64,000 bases of DNA from Microbacterium enclense. Its GTDB lineage: Bacteria; Actinomycetota; Actinomycetes; Actinomycetales; Microbacteriaceae. This document shows, one piece after another, positions 44,621 to 54,382 of this stretch; position 1 is the stretch's first letter; each line of letters starts with the position of its first letter. The position numbers and the translations under genes were made by a program. Location: the NCBI RefSeq assembly GCF_001456955.1, contig NZ_KQ758470.1, forward strand, positions 372,001 through 436,000, written 5' to 3'. The notes beneath the pieces were generated by a model. The model was given only the letters and a program-made list of their open reading frames with translations, was not told the DNA's origin and did not search any database.

Positions 44621-45922
44621 ATGCTCCGCACGATCGATCTCCGCGGCCGCGTGCTCTCGCCGGCCGAGCTCCTCGCGGTGGTTCCCCGCGCCGACGCCGC
44701 GCGCGACGAGGCCCTGGCCACGGCCGCGCGTCTGGTCGACGACGTCGCCCACCGCGGCGAAGAGGCGCTGCGCGAGCAGGCCGCGCGTTTCGACCGGGTG
44801 AGCGACCACGCCATCCGCGTCCCCGCCGACCACCTCGCCGAGGCTCTGCGAGACCTCGCCCCCGAGATCCGCGCGGCTCTCGAAGCCGCGATCGAGCGCG
44901 TGCGCACGGCATCCGCCGCCCAGGTGCCCGCCCCAGTCGTCACCGAGCTCGGCGCCGGCGCCCGCGTCACCCAGCGGTGGCAGCCGGTCCGTCGCGTCGG
45001 ACTGTACGTTCCCGGCGGCAAGGCGGTCTATCCGTCCAGCGTCGTGATGAACGTCGTCCCCGCTCAGGTCGCCGGCGTGCGCGAGGTCGCGCTCGCATCT
45101 CCTCCCCAGGCCGAGTTCGGCGGGCGTGTGCACCCGGTCATCCTCGCCGCCGCCCGCCTGCTCGGGGTGACCGAGGTCTACGCGATGGGCGGAGCCGGTG
45201 CCATCGGCGCGTTCGCGCACGGGGTGTCCGAGATCGGCCTCGACCCGGTCGACGTCGTCACCGGGCCGGGCAACAACTTCGTTGCATCCGCGAAGCGGGC
45301 CGTGGCCGGCCGGGTCGGCACGGACTCCGAGGCCGGCGCCACCGAGATCCTCGTCGTGGCCGACGGCACCGCCGCCCCTGCTCTGATCGCCGTCGACCTG
45401 GTGAGCCAGGCCGAACACGACGAGCAGGCGTCGGCCGTGCTGGTGACCGACTCCGCTGCCCTCGCCGACGCCGTGCAGGCGGCGCTCCCCGCGCGCGTGG
45501 ACGCGACCCGTCACAGCGAGCGGGTGACCGCGGCCTTCCACGGCCCGCAGTCGGCCGTCGTGCTCGTCGACGACATCGCGCAGGCGACGGCATTCAGCAA
45601 CGCGTACGCCCCGGAGCACCTCGAGCTGCACCTCGCCGACCCGCGTCCCGAGGACTTCGTGAACGCGGGGGCGGTCTTCGTCGGTCCGTACACGCCCGTG
45701 AGCCTCGGCGACTACCTCGCCGGCAGCAACCACGTGCTCCCCACCGGTGGTCAGGCGCGGTACGGTTCCGGCCTGTCGGCGGCGACGTTCCTGCGGCCCC
45801 AGCAGGTCGTGGAGTACGACCGCGCGGCGCTGTCCGAGGTGCGGGATGCCATCGTCATCCTCGCCGAGGCGGAAGCGCTCCCCGCGCACGGTGAGGCCGT
45901 CACGGCCCGTTTCGAGGCGTAG
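44621..45922 (+). CDS. hisD: Histidinol dehydrogenase
   Basis: A 433-residue zinc enzyme that oxidises L-histidinol to L-histidine in two NAD-dependent steps. Motifs include [52 protein letters not shown], the signature with [13 protein letters not shown] and the SQAEHDEQA zinc/substrate region, and [17 protein letters not shown]. Length is typical. The other his genes are not in this window. The start is ATG, 6 nt after a TAACCT box, so leaderless. nrdR begins 2 nt after its stop. Confidence 0.96.
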   Translation: MLRTIDLRGRVLSPAELLAVVPRADAARDEALATAARLVDDVAHRGEEALREQAARFDRVSDHAIRVPADHLAEALRDLAPEIRAALEAAIERVRTASAAQVPAPVVTELGAGARVTQRWQPVRRVGLYVPGGKAVYPSSVVMNVVPAQVAGVREVALASPPQAEFGGRVHPVILAAARLLGVTEVYAMGGAGAIGAFAHGVSEIGLDPVDVVTGPGNNFVASAKRAVAGRVGTDSEAGATEILVVADGTAAPALIAVDLVSQAEHDEQASAVLVTDSAALADAVQAALPARVDATRHSERVTAAFHGPQSAVVLVDDIAQATAFSNAYAPEHLELHLADPRPEDFVNAGAVFVGPYTPVSLGDYLAGSNHVLPTGGQARYGSGLSAATFLRPQQVVEYDRAALSEVRDAIVILAEAEALPAHGEAVTARFEA

Positions 45923-45924
45923 TC

Positions 45925-46425
45925 GTGCATTGCCCCTTCTGCCGCAACCCGGACTCCCGCGTCATCGACTCGCGCACGAGCGACGACGGTCTCAGCATCC
46001 GCCGTCGTCGGCAGTGCCCGAAGTGCGGTGGTCGTTTCTCGACGGTCGAGACAGCGAGCCTCAACGTCATCAAGCGCTCCGGCGTGGTCGAGCCGTTCAG
46101 CCGCGAGAAGGTCATGTCGGGCGTCCGCAAGGCCTGCCAGGGACGGCCGGTGACCGACGCGGATCTGGCGGTGCTCGCCCAGCGTGTGGAGGAGGCGATC
46201 CGACAGACCGGGTCGTCGCAGATCGAGGCGAACGAGATCGGGCTGTCGATCCTCGGTCCGCTCCGTGACCTCGACGAGGTCGCGTATCTCCGTTTCGCGA
46301 GCGTCTACCAGGCCTTCGACTCGCTCGACGATTTCGACGCGGCCATCGCGCAGCTGCGCGCCGATCACGCCCATCGCGCTGCCGCCACCGTGAACGACGA
46401 GGTCGACGGGCGTCCAGTAGCCTGA
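45925..46425 (+). CDS. nrdR: Transcriptional repressor NrdR
   Basis: A 166-residue repressor of ribonucleotide reductase genes. The N-terminal zinc ribbon uses C3, C6, C31 and C34 (CPFC and CPKC), with [19 protein letters not shown] between and after. The ATP-cone domain (about 48-140) begins [20 protein letters not shown] and senses ATP/dATP. The GTG start lies 2 nt after the hisD TAG with no ribosome-binding site, so translation is probably coupled to hisD. Confidence 0.95.
   Translation: MHCPFCRNPDSRVIDSRTSDDGLSIRRRRQCPKCGGRFSTVETASLNVIKRSGVVEPFSREKVMSGVRKACQGRPVTDADLAVLAQRVEEAIRQTGSSQIEANEIGLSILGPLRDLDEVAYLRFASVYQAFDSLDDFDAAIAQLRADHAHRAAATVNDEVDGRPVA
46418..46423 (+). promoter_or_regulatory. 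TAGCCT -10-like box before pyrD
   Basis: TAGCCT lies 7 nt before the ATG at 46431 and overlaps the nrdR stop. A leaderless start for pyrD is likely. Confidence 0.5.
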
Positions 46426-46430
46426 CGGTG

Positions 46431-47456
46431 ATGTATCCCCTTCTCTTCCGCACGGTTCTCACCCGCTTCGATCCCGAGTTCGCGCACCACCTCGGCGCCC
46501 TCGTCATCCGCGCCGCGGGCGTCGAGCCGGTGGCATCCGTCGTCCGGCGTTTCACGGCGCCGACGCCCGACCAGCGTGTGCACGCGCTCGGGCTCGACTT
46601 CGCCTCGCCGTTCGGCGTCGCGGCGGGTTTCGACAAGAACGTGACGATGGGGCGGGGCCTGGGAGCCCTCGGCTTCGGCCACGTGGAGGTCGGCACCGTC
46701 ACGGCGCTGCCGCAACCGGGCAACCCCAAGCCGCGCCTGTTCCGCCTGGTCGCCGACCGCGCGGTCGTCAACCGCATGGGCTTCAACAACGACGGCGCCG
46801 CTGCCGCCGCGGCCAAGCTCCGCCGCCTTCGTCGATCGCGGACGTGTCCGGTGATCGGCGTCAACATCGGCAAGAGCCGTGTGGTCGCCGTCGAAGACGC
46901 CACCACCGACTACGTGCGCAGCGCGAAGCTGCTGGCGCCTCTCGCCGACTACCTGGTGGTCAACGTGTCGTCGCCGAACACCCCCGGTCTGCGCGGGCTG
47001 CAGGCGGTCGAGACGCTGCGTCCGCTGCTGACGGCCATACGGGACGCCGCCGGTGCGACGCCGCTGCTGGTGAAGATCGCGCCCGACCTCGACGACGCCG
47101 AGGTGCAGGACATCGCCCGCCTCGCCGTCGACGCCGGTCTCTCGGGGATCATCGCGACCAACACCACGATCGAACGTTCCGGACTGCGCACGGATGCCGC
47201 GACGGTCGAGGCCGCGGGTGTCGGCGGCCTTTCCGGTGCCCCGCTGAAGGCACGCGCGAGCGAGGTCCTGCGGCTCGTCCGCGAGGCCGTTCCGGCGGAC
47301 TTCGTCGTGATCTCGGCCGGGGGAGTGGAGACCGCCGACGATGTGCGCGAGCGCCTCGCGGCGGGCGCCACTCTGGTGCAGGGGTACACGGGCTTCCTGT
47401 ACCGCGGTCCGCTGTGGGCGCGACAGATCAACCGCGGCCTCGCGCGCACCCGCTGA
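46431..47456 (+). CDS. pyrD: Dihydroorotate dehydrogenase (quinone), class 2
   Basis: A 341-residue flavoenzyme of pyrimidine synthesis that passes electrons to menaquinone at the membrane. The N-terminal helix [21 protein letters not shown] is the class 2 membrane-associating extension. [39 protein letters not shown] and [11 protein letters not shown] are diagnostic, and the catalytic base is a serine (NVSSPN), as in class 2. GTG at 46428 is an alternative start; the ATG at 46431 is 7 nt after TAGCCT and no Shine-Dalgarno is present. Confidence 0.95.
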   Translation: MYPLLFRTVLTRFDPEFAHHLGALVIRAAGVEPVASVVRRFTAPTPDQRVHALGLDFASPFGVAAGFDKNVTMGRGLGALGFGHVEVGTVTALPQPGNPKPRLFRLVADRAVVNRMGFNNDGAAAAAAKLRRLRRSRTCPVIGVNIGKSRVVAVEDATTDYVRSAKLLAPLADYLVVNVSSPNTPGLRGLQAVETLRPLLTAIRDAAGATPLLVKIAPDLDDAEVQDIARLAVDAGLSGIIATNTTIERSGLRTDAATVEAAGVGGLSGAPLKARASEVLRLVREAVPADFVVISAGGVETADDVRERLAAGATLVQGYTGFLYRGPLWARQINRGLARTR

Positions 47457-47572
47457 CCCGCCCCGCCGTCGCCGTCCCGGCACACGCCCGCCCCGCACCC
47501 GCTGACCCGCGCGCCGCGCGAGCGGCCTCGGGGCTCCGGTCTCGGAACGGGCCGACGGGCGGGGAGAACAGA

Positions 47573-47598
47573 AACGGCGCGCCCGAAGGCGCGCCGTT
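47573..47598. terminator. Bidirectional terminator after pyrD and DUF3043
   Basis: AACGGCGCGCC (47573-47583), loop CGAA, GGCGCGCCGTT (47588-47598): a perfect 11-bp stem between convergent genes, 21 nt past the reverse-strand stop. Confidence 0.82.
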
Positions 47599-47619
47599 CC
47601 CGACGATTCGAGGGGCCGA

Positions 47620-48192
47620 TCAGACCGGGTACTGCCCGCGCTTGACCTGCGCCTTGGGCAGACGCATGAAGCGCATCTGCACGGTGCGCATCGCCGCGTA
47701 CCAGCCGAGGCCCTTCTCGAGCTTGCTCTCGCCGAACTTCTCCTTCGCGGCCTTCTTGACGCGGATGGAGGTGATGATCATGTCGCCGACGACGAACAGG
47801 ATGAAGATCCACAGCGCCACGAACGACCAGTACTGGAAGATCGACATGGGGATCAGGGTCGCGACGATGACGAGCACCATGAAGGGCATGACGCCCTCAC
47901 CGAGATGCCAGCCGGCATCCACGAAGTCGCGCGCGAATCGGCGCTGCGGCCCGCGATCGCGCACCGGGAGGTAGCGCTCCTCGCCGGCGGCCATGCCGAT
48001 GCGCGCCTTCTCGCGCTGGGCGGCGAGCTCGGCGCGGGCGCGCGCCTTCGCCTCCTTGGTGTCGGGTACGAGGGGCCGCTTGCGCGCGGCCTCCTGCTCG
48101 GCTCGCGACGGGGTCGCGCGCCCCTTGCCCGTGCCGATCTCCGTCGGGTCGACGGGGGTGTCGTTGGGAGCGGGGGCGGGAGACTTTGCCAC
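47620..48192 (-). CDS. DUF3043 membrane protein
   Basis: A 190-residue protein. A charged Lys/Arg/Ala-rich N-terminus (about 1-95, including TKEAKARARAELAAQREKAR) precedes two transmembrane helices (about 110-130 and 135-153), then a basic tail. The family is actinobacteria-specific and its function is unknown. The GTG start has GAGG about 6 nt upstream. It diverges from the M20 dipeptidase gene across overlapping -10 boxes. Family assigned by pattern of the FARDFVDAGWHLGEGVMPFM segment and tail. Confidence 0.83.
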   Translation of the reverse strand: MAKSPAPAPNDTPVDPTEIGTGKGRATPSRAEQEAARKRPLVPDTKEAKARARAELAAQREKARIGMAAGEERYLPVRDRGPQRRFARDFVDAGWHLGEGVMPFMVLVIVATLIPMSIFQYWSFVALWIFILFVVGDMIITSIRVKKAAKEKFGESKLEKGLGWYAAMRTVQMRFMRLPKAQVKRGQYPV

Positions 48193-48225
48193 GGGAGACC
48201 TCGGAAGTTCGCTGATCGGGAGATT

Positions 48226-48233
48226 TAAGATTA
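48226..48233. promoter_or_regulatory. Overlapping divergent -10 boxes
   Basis: TAAGAT at 48226-48231 (forward, 7 nt before the dipeptidase ATG) and TAATCT at 48228-48233 (reverse, for DUF3043) share four base pairs. Only one polymerase could open this site at a time. Confidence 0.65.
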
Positions 48234-48238
48234 CCCGC

Positions 48239-49633
48239 ATGACCCTCGACCTGTCCCGGCAGGACGCTGTGCAAAAAGCAGCGGACGCCGGCATCCCCGC
48301 CGCCCTCGCCGATCTCGGCTCGCTCGTTCGCATCCCCTCGATCGCATGGCCTGCGTTCGACCAGTCCGCCCTGGTGAAGAGCGCCGACGCCGTCGCGGCC
48401 CTCCTCGAGGGCACGGGCGTCTTCGACACGGTGAAGGTCGCTCGGGCCGCGATCCCCGGTACCGACGAGACGGGGCAGCCCGCCGTGCTCGCCTCCCGTG
48501 CCGCGCGCAACGGACGCCCGACCGTACTGCTGTACGCGCACCACGACGTGCAGCCCCCCGGAGACGAGGCGCTGTGGGACTCCCCGCCCTTCCAGCCCAC
48601 CGTCCGCGACGGTCGCCTCTACGGACGCGGTGCCGCCGACGACAAGGCCGGGATCATGGCGCACGTCGGCGCCATCCGGGCCGTGGCCGAGGTGCTCGGT
48701 GACGACCTCGACCTGGGACTGGCCGTCTTCATCGAGGGGGAGGAGGAGTACGGTTCCCGGTCCTTCGCCCAGTTCCTCGCCGACAACGCCGATGTGCTCC
48801 GCTCCGACGTCATCGTCGTCGCCGACTCCGGCAACTGGGACGAGCGCACCCCGGGTCTCACCGTGTCGCTGCGCGGCAACGCGCGCTTCACGCTGACCGT
48901 CCGCACCCTCGCGCACGCATCGCACTCGGGCATGATGGGCGGCGCGGTCCCGGATGCCATGCTCGCCACCGTCAAGCTGCTCGCGACCCTGTGGGACGAT
49001 GACGGCGCGGTCGCGGTCGATGGGCTCGCCGTACGCGACGCCGAGACCCCCACCTATGACGAGACCACCCTGCGTGAGGAGTCCGGACTGCTCGAGGGCG
49101 TCCGGCCCATCGGTCGGGACTCGATCCTCAGCCGCATCTGGAACAAGCCGTCGGTCACGATCACCGGATGGGATGCCACGCCCGTGGCGTCGGCATCCAA
49201 CACCCTCGCTTCCGAGACGAGCGTCGTCATCAGCGCGCGCGTCGCGCCCGGTCAGGATGCCGAGCAGGCCTTCGCCGCGATCGAGAAGCACCTTCGCGCG
49301 CACGCGCCGTTCGGTGCCCACCTGGAGTTCAGCGACGTCGACTGCGGCGACTCGTTCCTCGTCGACACGAGCGGCTGGGCGGTCGGTGAGGCGCGCGCGG
49401 CCTTCGCCGACGGCTACGGCGTCGATTCCGTCGACGTCGGCATCGGCGGCTCGATCCCCTTCATCTCCGACCTCGTGCGGGAGTTCCCGGCGGCGCAGAT
49501 CCTCGTGACGGGGGTCGAAGACCCGCACGCCCGGGCGCATAGCCCGAACGAGTCCCTGCACCTCGACACGTTCCGCAACGCCCTGGTCTCAGAGGCGCTG
49601 CTTCTGGCGCGGCTGAACGAACGCACCATCTGA
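48239..49633 (+). CDS. M20-family dipeptidase
   Basis: A 464-residue cytosolic di-zinc exopeptidase (ArgE/DapE/CPG2 family). The first metal motif is YAHHDVQPPGDEALW (His and Asp), with bridging Asp in GRGAADDKAG and catalytic Glu-Glu in EGEEEYGSRSF. A dimerisation/lid domain (about 200-310) includes ASHSGMMGGAVPDAM. Sequence type suggests a broad dipeptidase. The ATG at 48239 lies 7 nt after TAAGAT with no ribosome-binding site, so the mRNA is probably leaderless. Longer upstream starts would cross the divergent promoter. Confidence 0.9.
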   Translation: MTLDLSRQDAVQKAADAGIPAALADLGSLVRIPSIAWPAFDQSALVKSADAVAALLEGTGVFDTVKVARAAIPGTDETGQPAVLASRAARNGRPTVLLYAHHDVQPPGDEALWDSPPFQPTVRDGRLYGRGAADDKAGIMAHVGAIRAVAEVLGDDLDLGLAVFIEGEEEYGSRSFAQFLADNADVLRSDVIVVADSGNWDERTPGLTVSLRGNARFTLTVRTLAHASHSGMMGGAVPDAMLATVKLLATLWDDDGAVAVDGLAVRDAETPTYDETTLREESGLLEGVRPIGRDSILSRIWNKPSVTITGWDATPVASASNTLASETSVVISARVAPGQDAEQAFAAIEKHLRAHAPFGAHLEFSDVDCGDSFLVDTSGWAVGEARAAFADGYGVDSVDVGIGGSIPFISDLVREFPAAQILVTGVEDPHARAHSPNESLHLDTFRNALVSEALLLARLNERTI

Positions 49634-49704
49634 CGGGGCCGCGGGGGCGGGATCGGCGTAGACTCGACTCGTCCCCGCGACCGATCAACCCGAAGGGCAT
49701 CGCC

Positions 49705-50070
49705 ATGACCGACACCACTCTGTCGTCCTCCGCCGAGACCCGCGAGCACGGCGTGGGCCTGACCGCCGCCGCCTCCGACAAGGTGAAGAGCCTGCTCTCG
49801 CAGGAGGGTCGCGACGACCTGCGCCTGCGCGTGGCCGTGCAGCCCGGCGGCTGCTCCGGACTCATCTACCAGCTCTACTTCGACGAGCGCTACCTCGACG
49901 GCGACAAGGTCGTCGACTTCGACGGCGTCGAGGTCATCGTCGACGACATGAGCGTGCCGTACCTCGATGGCGCGAGCATCGACTTCAAAGACACGATCTC
50001 GGAGCAGGGCTTCACGATCGACAACCCCAACGCGCAGGGCTCCTGCGCCTGCGGCGACAGCTTCCACTGA
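49705..50070 (+). CDS. erpA: Iron-sulfur cluster insertion protein ErpA (A-type)
   Basis: A 121-residue A-type carrier. The three conserved cysteines are C50 (GGCSGLIYQ), C114 and C116 (SCACGDSFH), which hold a 2Fe-2S or 4Fe-4S cluster for transfer to apoproteins. Its position just before the cytochrome oxidase genes suggests support of respiratory Fe-S enzymes such as the Rieske protein. TAGACT near 49657 is a candidate -10, and GAAGGG precedes the ATG. A strong inverted repeat follows (50099-50150). Confidence 0.94.
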   Translation: MTDTTLSSSAETREHGVGLTAAASDKVKSLLSQEGRDDLRLRVAVQPGGCSGLIYQLYFDERYLDGDKVVDFDGVEVIVDDMSVPYLDGASIDFKDTISEQGFTIDNPNAQGSCACGDSFH

Positions 50071-50098
50071 GCTCTGCCGCCGCTCGACGGCGCCGCTT

Positions 50099-50150
50099 TC
50101 GAGAACCCCCGGGACCCACGGATCACACCGTGGAAACCGGGGGTTCTCGA
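50099..50150. terminator. Large two-tier hairpin after erpA
   Basis: TCGAGAACCCCCGG (50099-50112) pairs with CCGGGGGTTCTCGA (50137-50150). Inside, CCACGG (50116-50121) pairs with CCGTGG (50128-50133). Likely terminator; its CGAGAAC...GTTCTCG ends recall the other intergenic repeats. Confidence 0.7.
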
Positions 50151-50196
50151 TGTCTCGGCACTGGACGAATGGCCTGAGAACAGTGAGAGGTTGCCG

Positions 50197-50202
50197 TAGA
50201 CT
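50197..50202 (+). promoter_or_regulatory. TAGACT -10 box for ctaC
   Basis: TAGACT lies 35 nt before the GTG at 50238, giving a leader of about 28 nt that contains GGAAAGG. Confidence 0.6.
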
Positions 50203-50237
50203 GTCAAAGCTTCATCCACGACCCGGAAAGGTGCATT

Positions 50238-51119
50238 GTGCCCTCCAAACGTCGCCTTCGCTGGGCAGCGCTCCCTCTCGGGATCGCGTCCGTCGCACTC
50301 CTCTCGGGCTGCACCACGACCCAGCTGCACGGATTCCTGCCCGGCTTCGTCGATGACGGCACGCCCGCGACGAACCACACCGACATGGTCGCCGGCCTGT
50401 GGGTCAACTCGTGGATCGTGCTCCTCGCCGTGGGTGTCATCACCTGGGGCCTGATGCTGTGGTCGGTCATCGCGTACCGCCGTCGCAAGGGCCAGTCGGG
50501 CCTGCCGGTGCAGCTGCGCTACAACATGCCGGTCGAGATCTTCTACACGATCGTCCCGCTGATCCTGGTCGTCGGTTTCTTCGCCTTCACGGCGCGCGAC
50601 CAGAACACGCTCGAGACGCAGTACGACGACCCCGACGTGTCCATCACGGCCTACGGCAAGCAGTGGGCGTGGGACTTCCAGTACAACGGCGAAGAAGAAG
50701 ACAACTCCGACGCCGTGTACTCGATGGGCGTCCAGGCCAAGGCCACCTCCGACGGGTACGACCTCGACGACGTGCCCACCCTCTACCTGCCGGTGAACAA
50801 GACGGTCAAGATCGACCTCCGCTCGCGCGACGTCATCCACTCCTTCTGGATCATCGACTTCCTGTACAAGAAAGACATGTACATCGGCCGCGACAACGAG
50901 TGGTCGTTCACGCCCACCCGTGAGGGCACGTACGAAGGCAAGTGCGCCGAGCTGTGCGGTGAGTACCACTCCGCCATGCTCTTCAACGTCAAGGTCGTCA
51001 GCGAGGCCGAGTACGAAGACTACCTCGACTCCCTGCGTCGCGCCGGCGACGTGGGTGACATCAGCGACCTGTCGCGTCTGCAGAACCTGACGACGACCGG
51101 TACCGAAGGGAACGAGTGA
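50238..51119 (+). CDS. ctaC: Cytochrome c oxidase subunit II
   Basis: A 293-residue aa3 oxidase subunit. The N-terminal lipoprotein signal has lipobox LLSGC with C25, two transmembrane helices lie at about 54-80 and 100-120, and the external cupredoxin domain carries the CuA site. Ligands are H201, C236, E238, C240, H244 and M247 ([13 protein letters not shown]). It accepts electrons from the bc1-bound c-type heme. WAWDFQY is the conserved aromatic electron-entry region. GGAAAGG precedes the GTG start. Overlaps ctaD by 4 nt. Confidence 0.96.
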   Translation: MPSKRRLRWAALPLGIASVALLSGCTTTQLHGFLPGFVDDGTPATNHTDMVAGLWVNSWIVLLAVGVITWGLMLWSVIAYRRRKGQSGLPVQLRYNMPVEIFYTIVPLILVVGFFAFTARDQNTLETQYDDPDVSITAYGKQWAWDFQYNGEEEDNSDAVYSMGVQAKATSDGYDLDDVPTLYLPVNKTVKIDLRSRDVIHSFWIIDFLYKKDMYIGRDNEWSFTPTREGTYEGKCAELCGEYHSAMLFNVKVVSEAEYEDYLDSLRRAGDVGDISDLSRLQNLTTTGTEGNE

Positions 51120-52885
51120 TCATGGCCACGACGCTTCCGCTCCAGGGGACGGGCCCTTCGCGGCCGACGACTCTCCCGCCGCGTCAAGCCGCACTGCTGA
51201 GCACCACGCGTGTCGAGCAGAAGGGCAACCTGGTCGTCAAGTGGATCACGTCCACCGACCACAAGACCATCGGGTACATGTACCTGATCGCCTCCGTCAT
51301 GTTCTTCATGCTCGGTGGAGTGATGGCGCTTATCATCCGTGCCGAGCTGTTCGAGCCGGGCATGCAGATCATCCCGACCAAAGAGCAGTACAACCAGCTG
51401 TTCACCATGCACGGCACGATCATGCTCCTCATGTTCGCGACGCCGTTGTTCGCCGGCTTCGCCAACGCCCTGCTCCCGCTGCAGATCGGTGCGCCCGACG
51501 TGGCGTTCCCGCGTCTGAACGCGTTCGCGTTCTGGCTCTTCCTGTTCGGCTCCACGATCGCCGTGTCGGGCTTCCTCACCCCTCAGGGTGCGGCCGGCTT
51601 CGGATGGTTCGCCTATCAGCCGCTCGCCAACGCGAGCTTCTCCCCGGGTGTCGGTGGAAACCTCTGGATGCTGGGTCTCGGCATCAGCGGTTTCGGCACG
51701 ATCCTCGGTGCGGTGAACTTCATCACCACGGTGCTCACCATGCGTGCACCGGGCATGACGATGTGGCGCATGCCGATCTTCTCGTGGAACACGCTCATCA
51801 CGAGCATCCTGATCCTGCTCGCGTTCCCCGTGCTGGCCGCGGCCATCTTCGCCGCCGCCGCCGACCGTGTGCTCGGCTCGCACATCTACAGCCCCGAGAA
51901 CGGCGGCGTTCTGCTCTGGCAGCACCTGTTCTGGTTCTTCGGTCACCCCGAGGTGTACATCATCGCGCTGCCGTTCTTCGGCATCGTTTCCGAGATCTTC
52001 CCGGTGTTCAGCCGCAAGCCGATCTTCGGCTACAAGACGCTCGTATACGCGACCATCGCGATCGCCGCCCTGTCGGTGGCCGTGTGGGCGCACCACATGT
52101 ACGTCACGGGTGGTGTGCTGCTGCCGTTCTTCGCCCTCATGACGATGCTGATCGCGGTGCCGACCGGTGTGAAGATCTTCAACTGGATCGGAACGCTGTG
52201 GCGAGGCTCGGTCACGTTCGAGACACCGATGGTGTTCGCTCTCGGCTTCCTCGTGTCGTTCGTGTTCGGTGGTCTGACCGGTGTCATCCTGGCTTCGCCC
52301 CCGCTGGACTTCCACCTCTCCGACTCGTACTTCGTGGTCGCCCACTTCCACTACGTGGTCTTCGGCACGGTCGTGTTCGCGATGTTCGCCGGCTTCTACT
52401 TCTGGTGGCCGAAGTGGACCGGCAAGATGCTCAACGAGCGTCTCGGCATGGTGCACTTCTGGATGCTGTTCATCGGCTTCCACATGACCTTCCTCATCCA
52501 GCACTGGCTCGGTGTCGACGGCATGGTCCGCCGCTACGCCGACTACGCCGCTGCCGATGGGTGGACGTGGGAGAACCAGCTGTCGACGGTCGGTTCGATG
52601 ATCCTCGGCGCCTCGATGATCCCGTTCCTCCTCAACGTGTGGATCACGGCTCGCAAGGCACCGCGCGTGACGGTGGACGACCCGTGGGGCTACGGCGCAT
52701 CGCTCGAGTGGGCGACGTCCTGCCCGCCGCCCCGTCACAACTTCACCTCCATCCCGCGTATCCGCAGCGAGCGCCCCGCGTTCGACCTGAACCACCCCGA
52801 GGCCGGTATCCCGGTCGGTGTGGGCCCGGCCAAGGACGCCCCGGATGCGCCCGTCGTGGATGCCGCTGCTGGAGAGGTCAAGTAA
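51116..52885 (+). CDS. ctaD: Cytochrome c oxidase subunit I
   Basis: A 589-residue heme-copper oxidase core with twelve transmembrane helices, located in the membrane. [12 protein letters not shown] holds a low-spin heme a ligand (H99). [19 protein letters not shown] supplies the CuB histidine cross-linked to Tyr, and HHMYVTG two more CuB ligands. The high-spin and low-spin heme ligands lie in [11 protein letters not shown]. It reduces O2 and pumps protons. The GTG at 51116 overlaps the ctaC stop and has GAAGGG 5 nt upstream; an ATG at 51122 is the alternative. Confidence 0.97.
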   Translation: MIMATTLPLQGTGPSRPTTLPPRQAALLSTTRVEQKGNLVVKWITSTDHKTIGYMYLIASVMFFMLGGVMALIIRAELFEPGMQIIPTKEQYNQLFTMHGTIMLLMFATPLFAGFANALLPLQIGAPDVAFPRLNAFAFWLFLFGSTIAVSGFLTPQGAAGFGWFAYQPLANASFSPGVGGNLWMLGLGISGFGTILGAVNFITTVLTMRAPGMTMWRMPIFSWNTLITSILILLAFPVLAAAIFAAAADRVLGSHIYSPENGGVLLWQHLFWFFGHPEVYIIALPFFGIVSEIFPVFSRKPIFGYKTLVYATIAIAALSVAVWAHHMYVTGGVLLPFFALMTMLIAVPTGVKIFNWIGTLWRGSVTFETPMVFALGFLVSFVFGGLTGVILASPPLDFHLSDSYFVVAHFHYVVFGTVVFAMFAGFYFWWPKWTGKMLNERLGMVHFWMLFIGFHMTFLIQHWLGVDGMVRRYADYAAADGWTWENQLSTVGSMILGASMIPFLLNVWITARKAPRVTVDDPWGYGASLEWATSCPPPRHNFTSIPRIRSERPAFDLNHPEAGIPVGVGPAKDAPDAPVVDAAAGEVK

Positions 52886-52889
52886 GCCG

Positions 52890-53306
52890 ATGCGTACCAA
52901 TACCAACCTCTGGTGGATTCTCGCGGTCTTCTCCTTCCTGATCGCCGCCGTCTACACCGTCTGGAGCCTGCTCCAGCACGGCGGCGTCGAGTGGGTCGGC
53001 ACGGTCGCCCTGGCGTTCCTCGGTCTCATGTCGACGATGATCGCCTTCTACATCGGGCGCGTCCTCAAGGCGCAGCGCGGTGAACTGCCCGAAGACACGC
53101 TGACGGCCGACATCGACGACGGCGACCCCGAGATGGGTGAGTTCAGCCCGTGGTCGTGGTGGCCGATCGTGCTCGCGGCTTCCGCGGCGATCGCCGTGAT
53201 CGGTCTCGCCGTGGGCAGCTGGCTCGTCCCCGTCGGATTCGCGGTCTTCGTGGTCGCCATCGTCGGCTGGGTGTACGAGTACTACCGCGGGTACTTCGCG
53301 CGCTGA
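52890..53306 (+). CDS. ctaF: Cytochrome c oxidase subunit IV (actinobacterial)
   Basis: A 138-residue protein with four transmembrane helices (about 7-29, 36-58, 90-108 and 112-130). A short acidic loop (LPEDTLTADIDDGDPEMGEF) lies between helices 2 and 3, and the C-terminus is VYEYYRGYFAR. This is the actinobacterial aa3 oxidase subunit IV of the bc1-aa3 supercomplex. The ATG at 52890 is 4 nt after the ctaD stop; GGAGAGG ends 12 nt upstream. Confidence 0.92.
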   Translation: MRTNTNLWWILAVFSFLIAAVYTVWSLLQHGGVEWVGTVALAFLGLMSTMIAFYIGRVLKAQRGELPEDTLTADIDDGDPEMGEFSPWSWWPIVLAASAAIAVIGLAVGSWLVPVGFAVFVVAIVGWVYEYYRGYFAR

Positions 53307-53310
53307 TCCT

Positions 53311-54102
53311 GTGCCCGTTCGGCTGATAACGGCCGCCGTCTCGGATGCCGGCGCCCACCGTCCCACCAACCAGGACGCCGCCTTCGCGGCGTCCTGGGGT
53401 GCGGCCGTCGCTGATGGCGTCGGAGGCGGTCCGTCTGGTGATCTCGCGTCGGCGGCCTTGGTGCATCGCCTGGTGGCGACACGCGGTGGGGGTCTCGATG
53501 CCGATGGGCTTCTCGTGCGTATCCGCGAAGCGAACTGGGACATCCGAGCGCACGTCGAGCGTGACCCGGCTCTCGAGGGCATGGCCACCACGTTCACCGG
53601 CATCTTCCTGAGTACGACCGGAGATCTGCTGCTCGCGCACACGGGCGACTCGCGCGCCTACCTCTTGCGTGACGGCGAATTCTCTCGCGAGACGCGCGAT
53701 GACTCGTACGTGCAGGCGCTGGTCGACCACGGCATCATCCCGCCCGAGGCGGCGGCGGCGCACCCCCGACGCAACATCATCACGGCGTCACTGGGTGGCG
53801 CAGAAGGCGACGTCGTGTCGGTGGCGGAGCGCCCGCCGCGGGTCGGCGACCGCTGGGTCCTGTGCAGTGACGGGCTCACCGACTACGTGCCCGAAGCCGA
53901 CGTCGCGCGTCTCATCGCCGACGCCCACGATCCGCGCGCGGCAGCTGCGTCCGCCGTGGCCCTCGCACTCGAGGCGGGGACGCGCGACAACGTGACGGTC
54001 GTCGTCTGCGACGTCGTCGACGACGATGACACGGTGACGACGGAGCCCGTGTTCTTCGGTTCCGCCGCTCGCTGGTTCGCAGAGGACGTCGAGACGGCCT
54101 GA
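53311..54102 (+). CDS. PP2C-family Ser/Thr phosphatase
   Basis: A 263-residue metal-dependent phosphatase of the PPM/PP2C type. Metal-binding aspartates lie in RPTNQDA (D22) and VADGVGGGPSG (D35). LAHTGDSRAYLLRDG, DGLTDYV and the late GTRDNVTVVVCDV motif complete the fold. There is no transmembrane helix, unlike mycobacterial PstP, so it is a soluble enzyme that may dephosphorylate targets of the PASTA kinase in this window. That link is inference. It begins (GTG) 4 nt after the subunit IV gene. Confidence 0.9.
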   Translation: MPVRLITAAVSDAGAHRPTNQDAAFAASWGAAVADGVGGGPSGDLASAALVHRLVATRGGGLDADGLLVRIREANWDIRAHVERDPALEGMATTFTGIFLSTTGDLLLAHTGDSRAYLLRDGEFSRETRDDSYVQALVDHGIIPPEAAAAHPRRNIITASLGGAEGDVVSVAERPPRVGDRWVLCSDGLTDYVPEADVARLIADAHDPRAAAASAVALALEAGTRDNVTVVVCDVVDDDDTVTTEPVFFGSAARWFAEDVETA

Positions 54103-54271
54103 CGACGGCGCCCGGGGTGCTTCCTGCTGGTGTGGGTCCCATGTCTCGCGCTGCACGCTTCCATCGGTCGCGTTGGCGCTTGCGTTCGCGTGCGCGCTTC
54201 CGGCAGGGCGAGGCGGCCTCGCATCCCCGTGGACGCCCGCTGAGCCTCCGAGCGCGCGCCGACAGCCTGAT

Positions 54272-54293
54272 CGTTCCGTCGTGTGACGGAACG
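54272..54293. terminator. Hairpin between PP2C and pip genes
   Basis: CGTTCCGTC (54272-54280), loop GTGT, GACGGAACG (54285-54293), in the 280-bp gap between convergent genes. The rest of this gap holds no recognisable gene. Confidence 0.65.
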
Positions 54294-54382
54294 GGCCGCT
54301 GGCGCGCTCTTTGGCGCGTGTGGCGGTCGGTCGCGAGTCCGGCTATCCGTCGCCTCGGGCGTAACGGTGTGCGCCCTACACC

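Noticed and set aside
44340..44801. Forward frame running through the minisatellite into hisD
   Set aside because: The repeat unit length is not a constant multiple of three and the frame overlaps hisD out of frame.
47173..47186. GAACGTTC-like SOS (LexA) box
   Set aside because: It lies deep inside pyrD, far from any start codon, and is a chance match.
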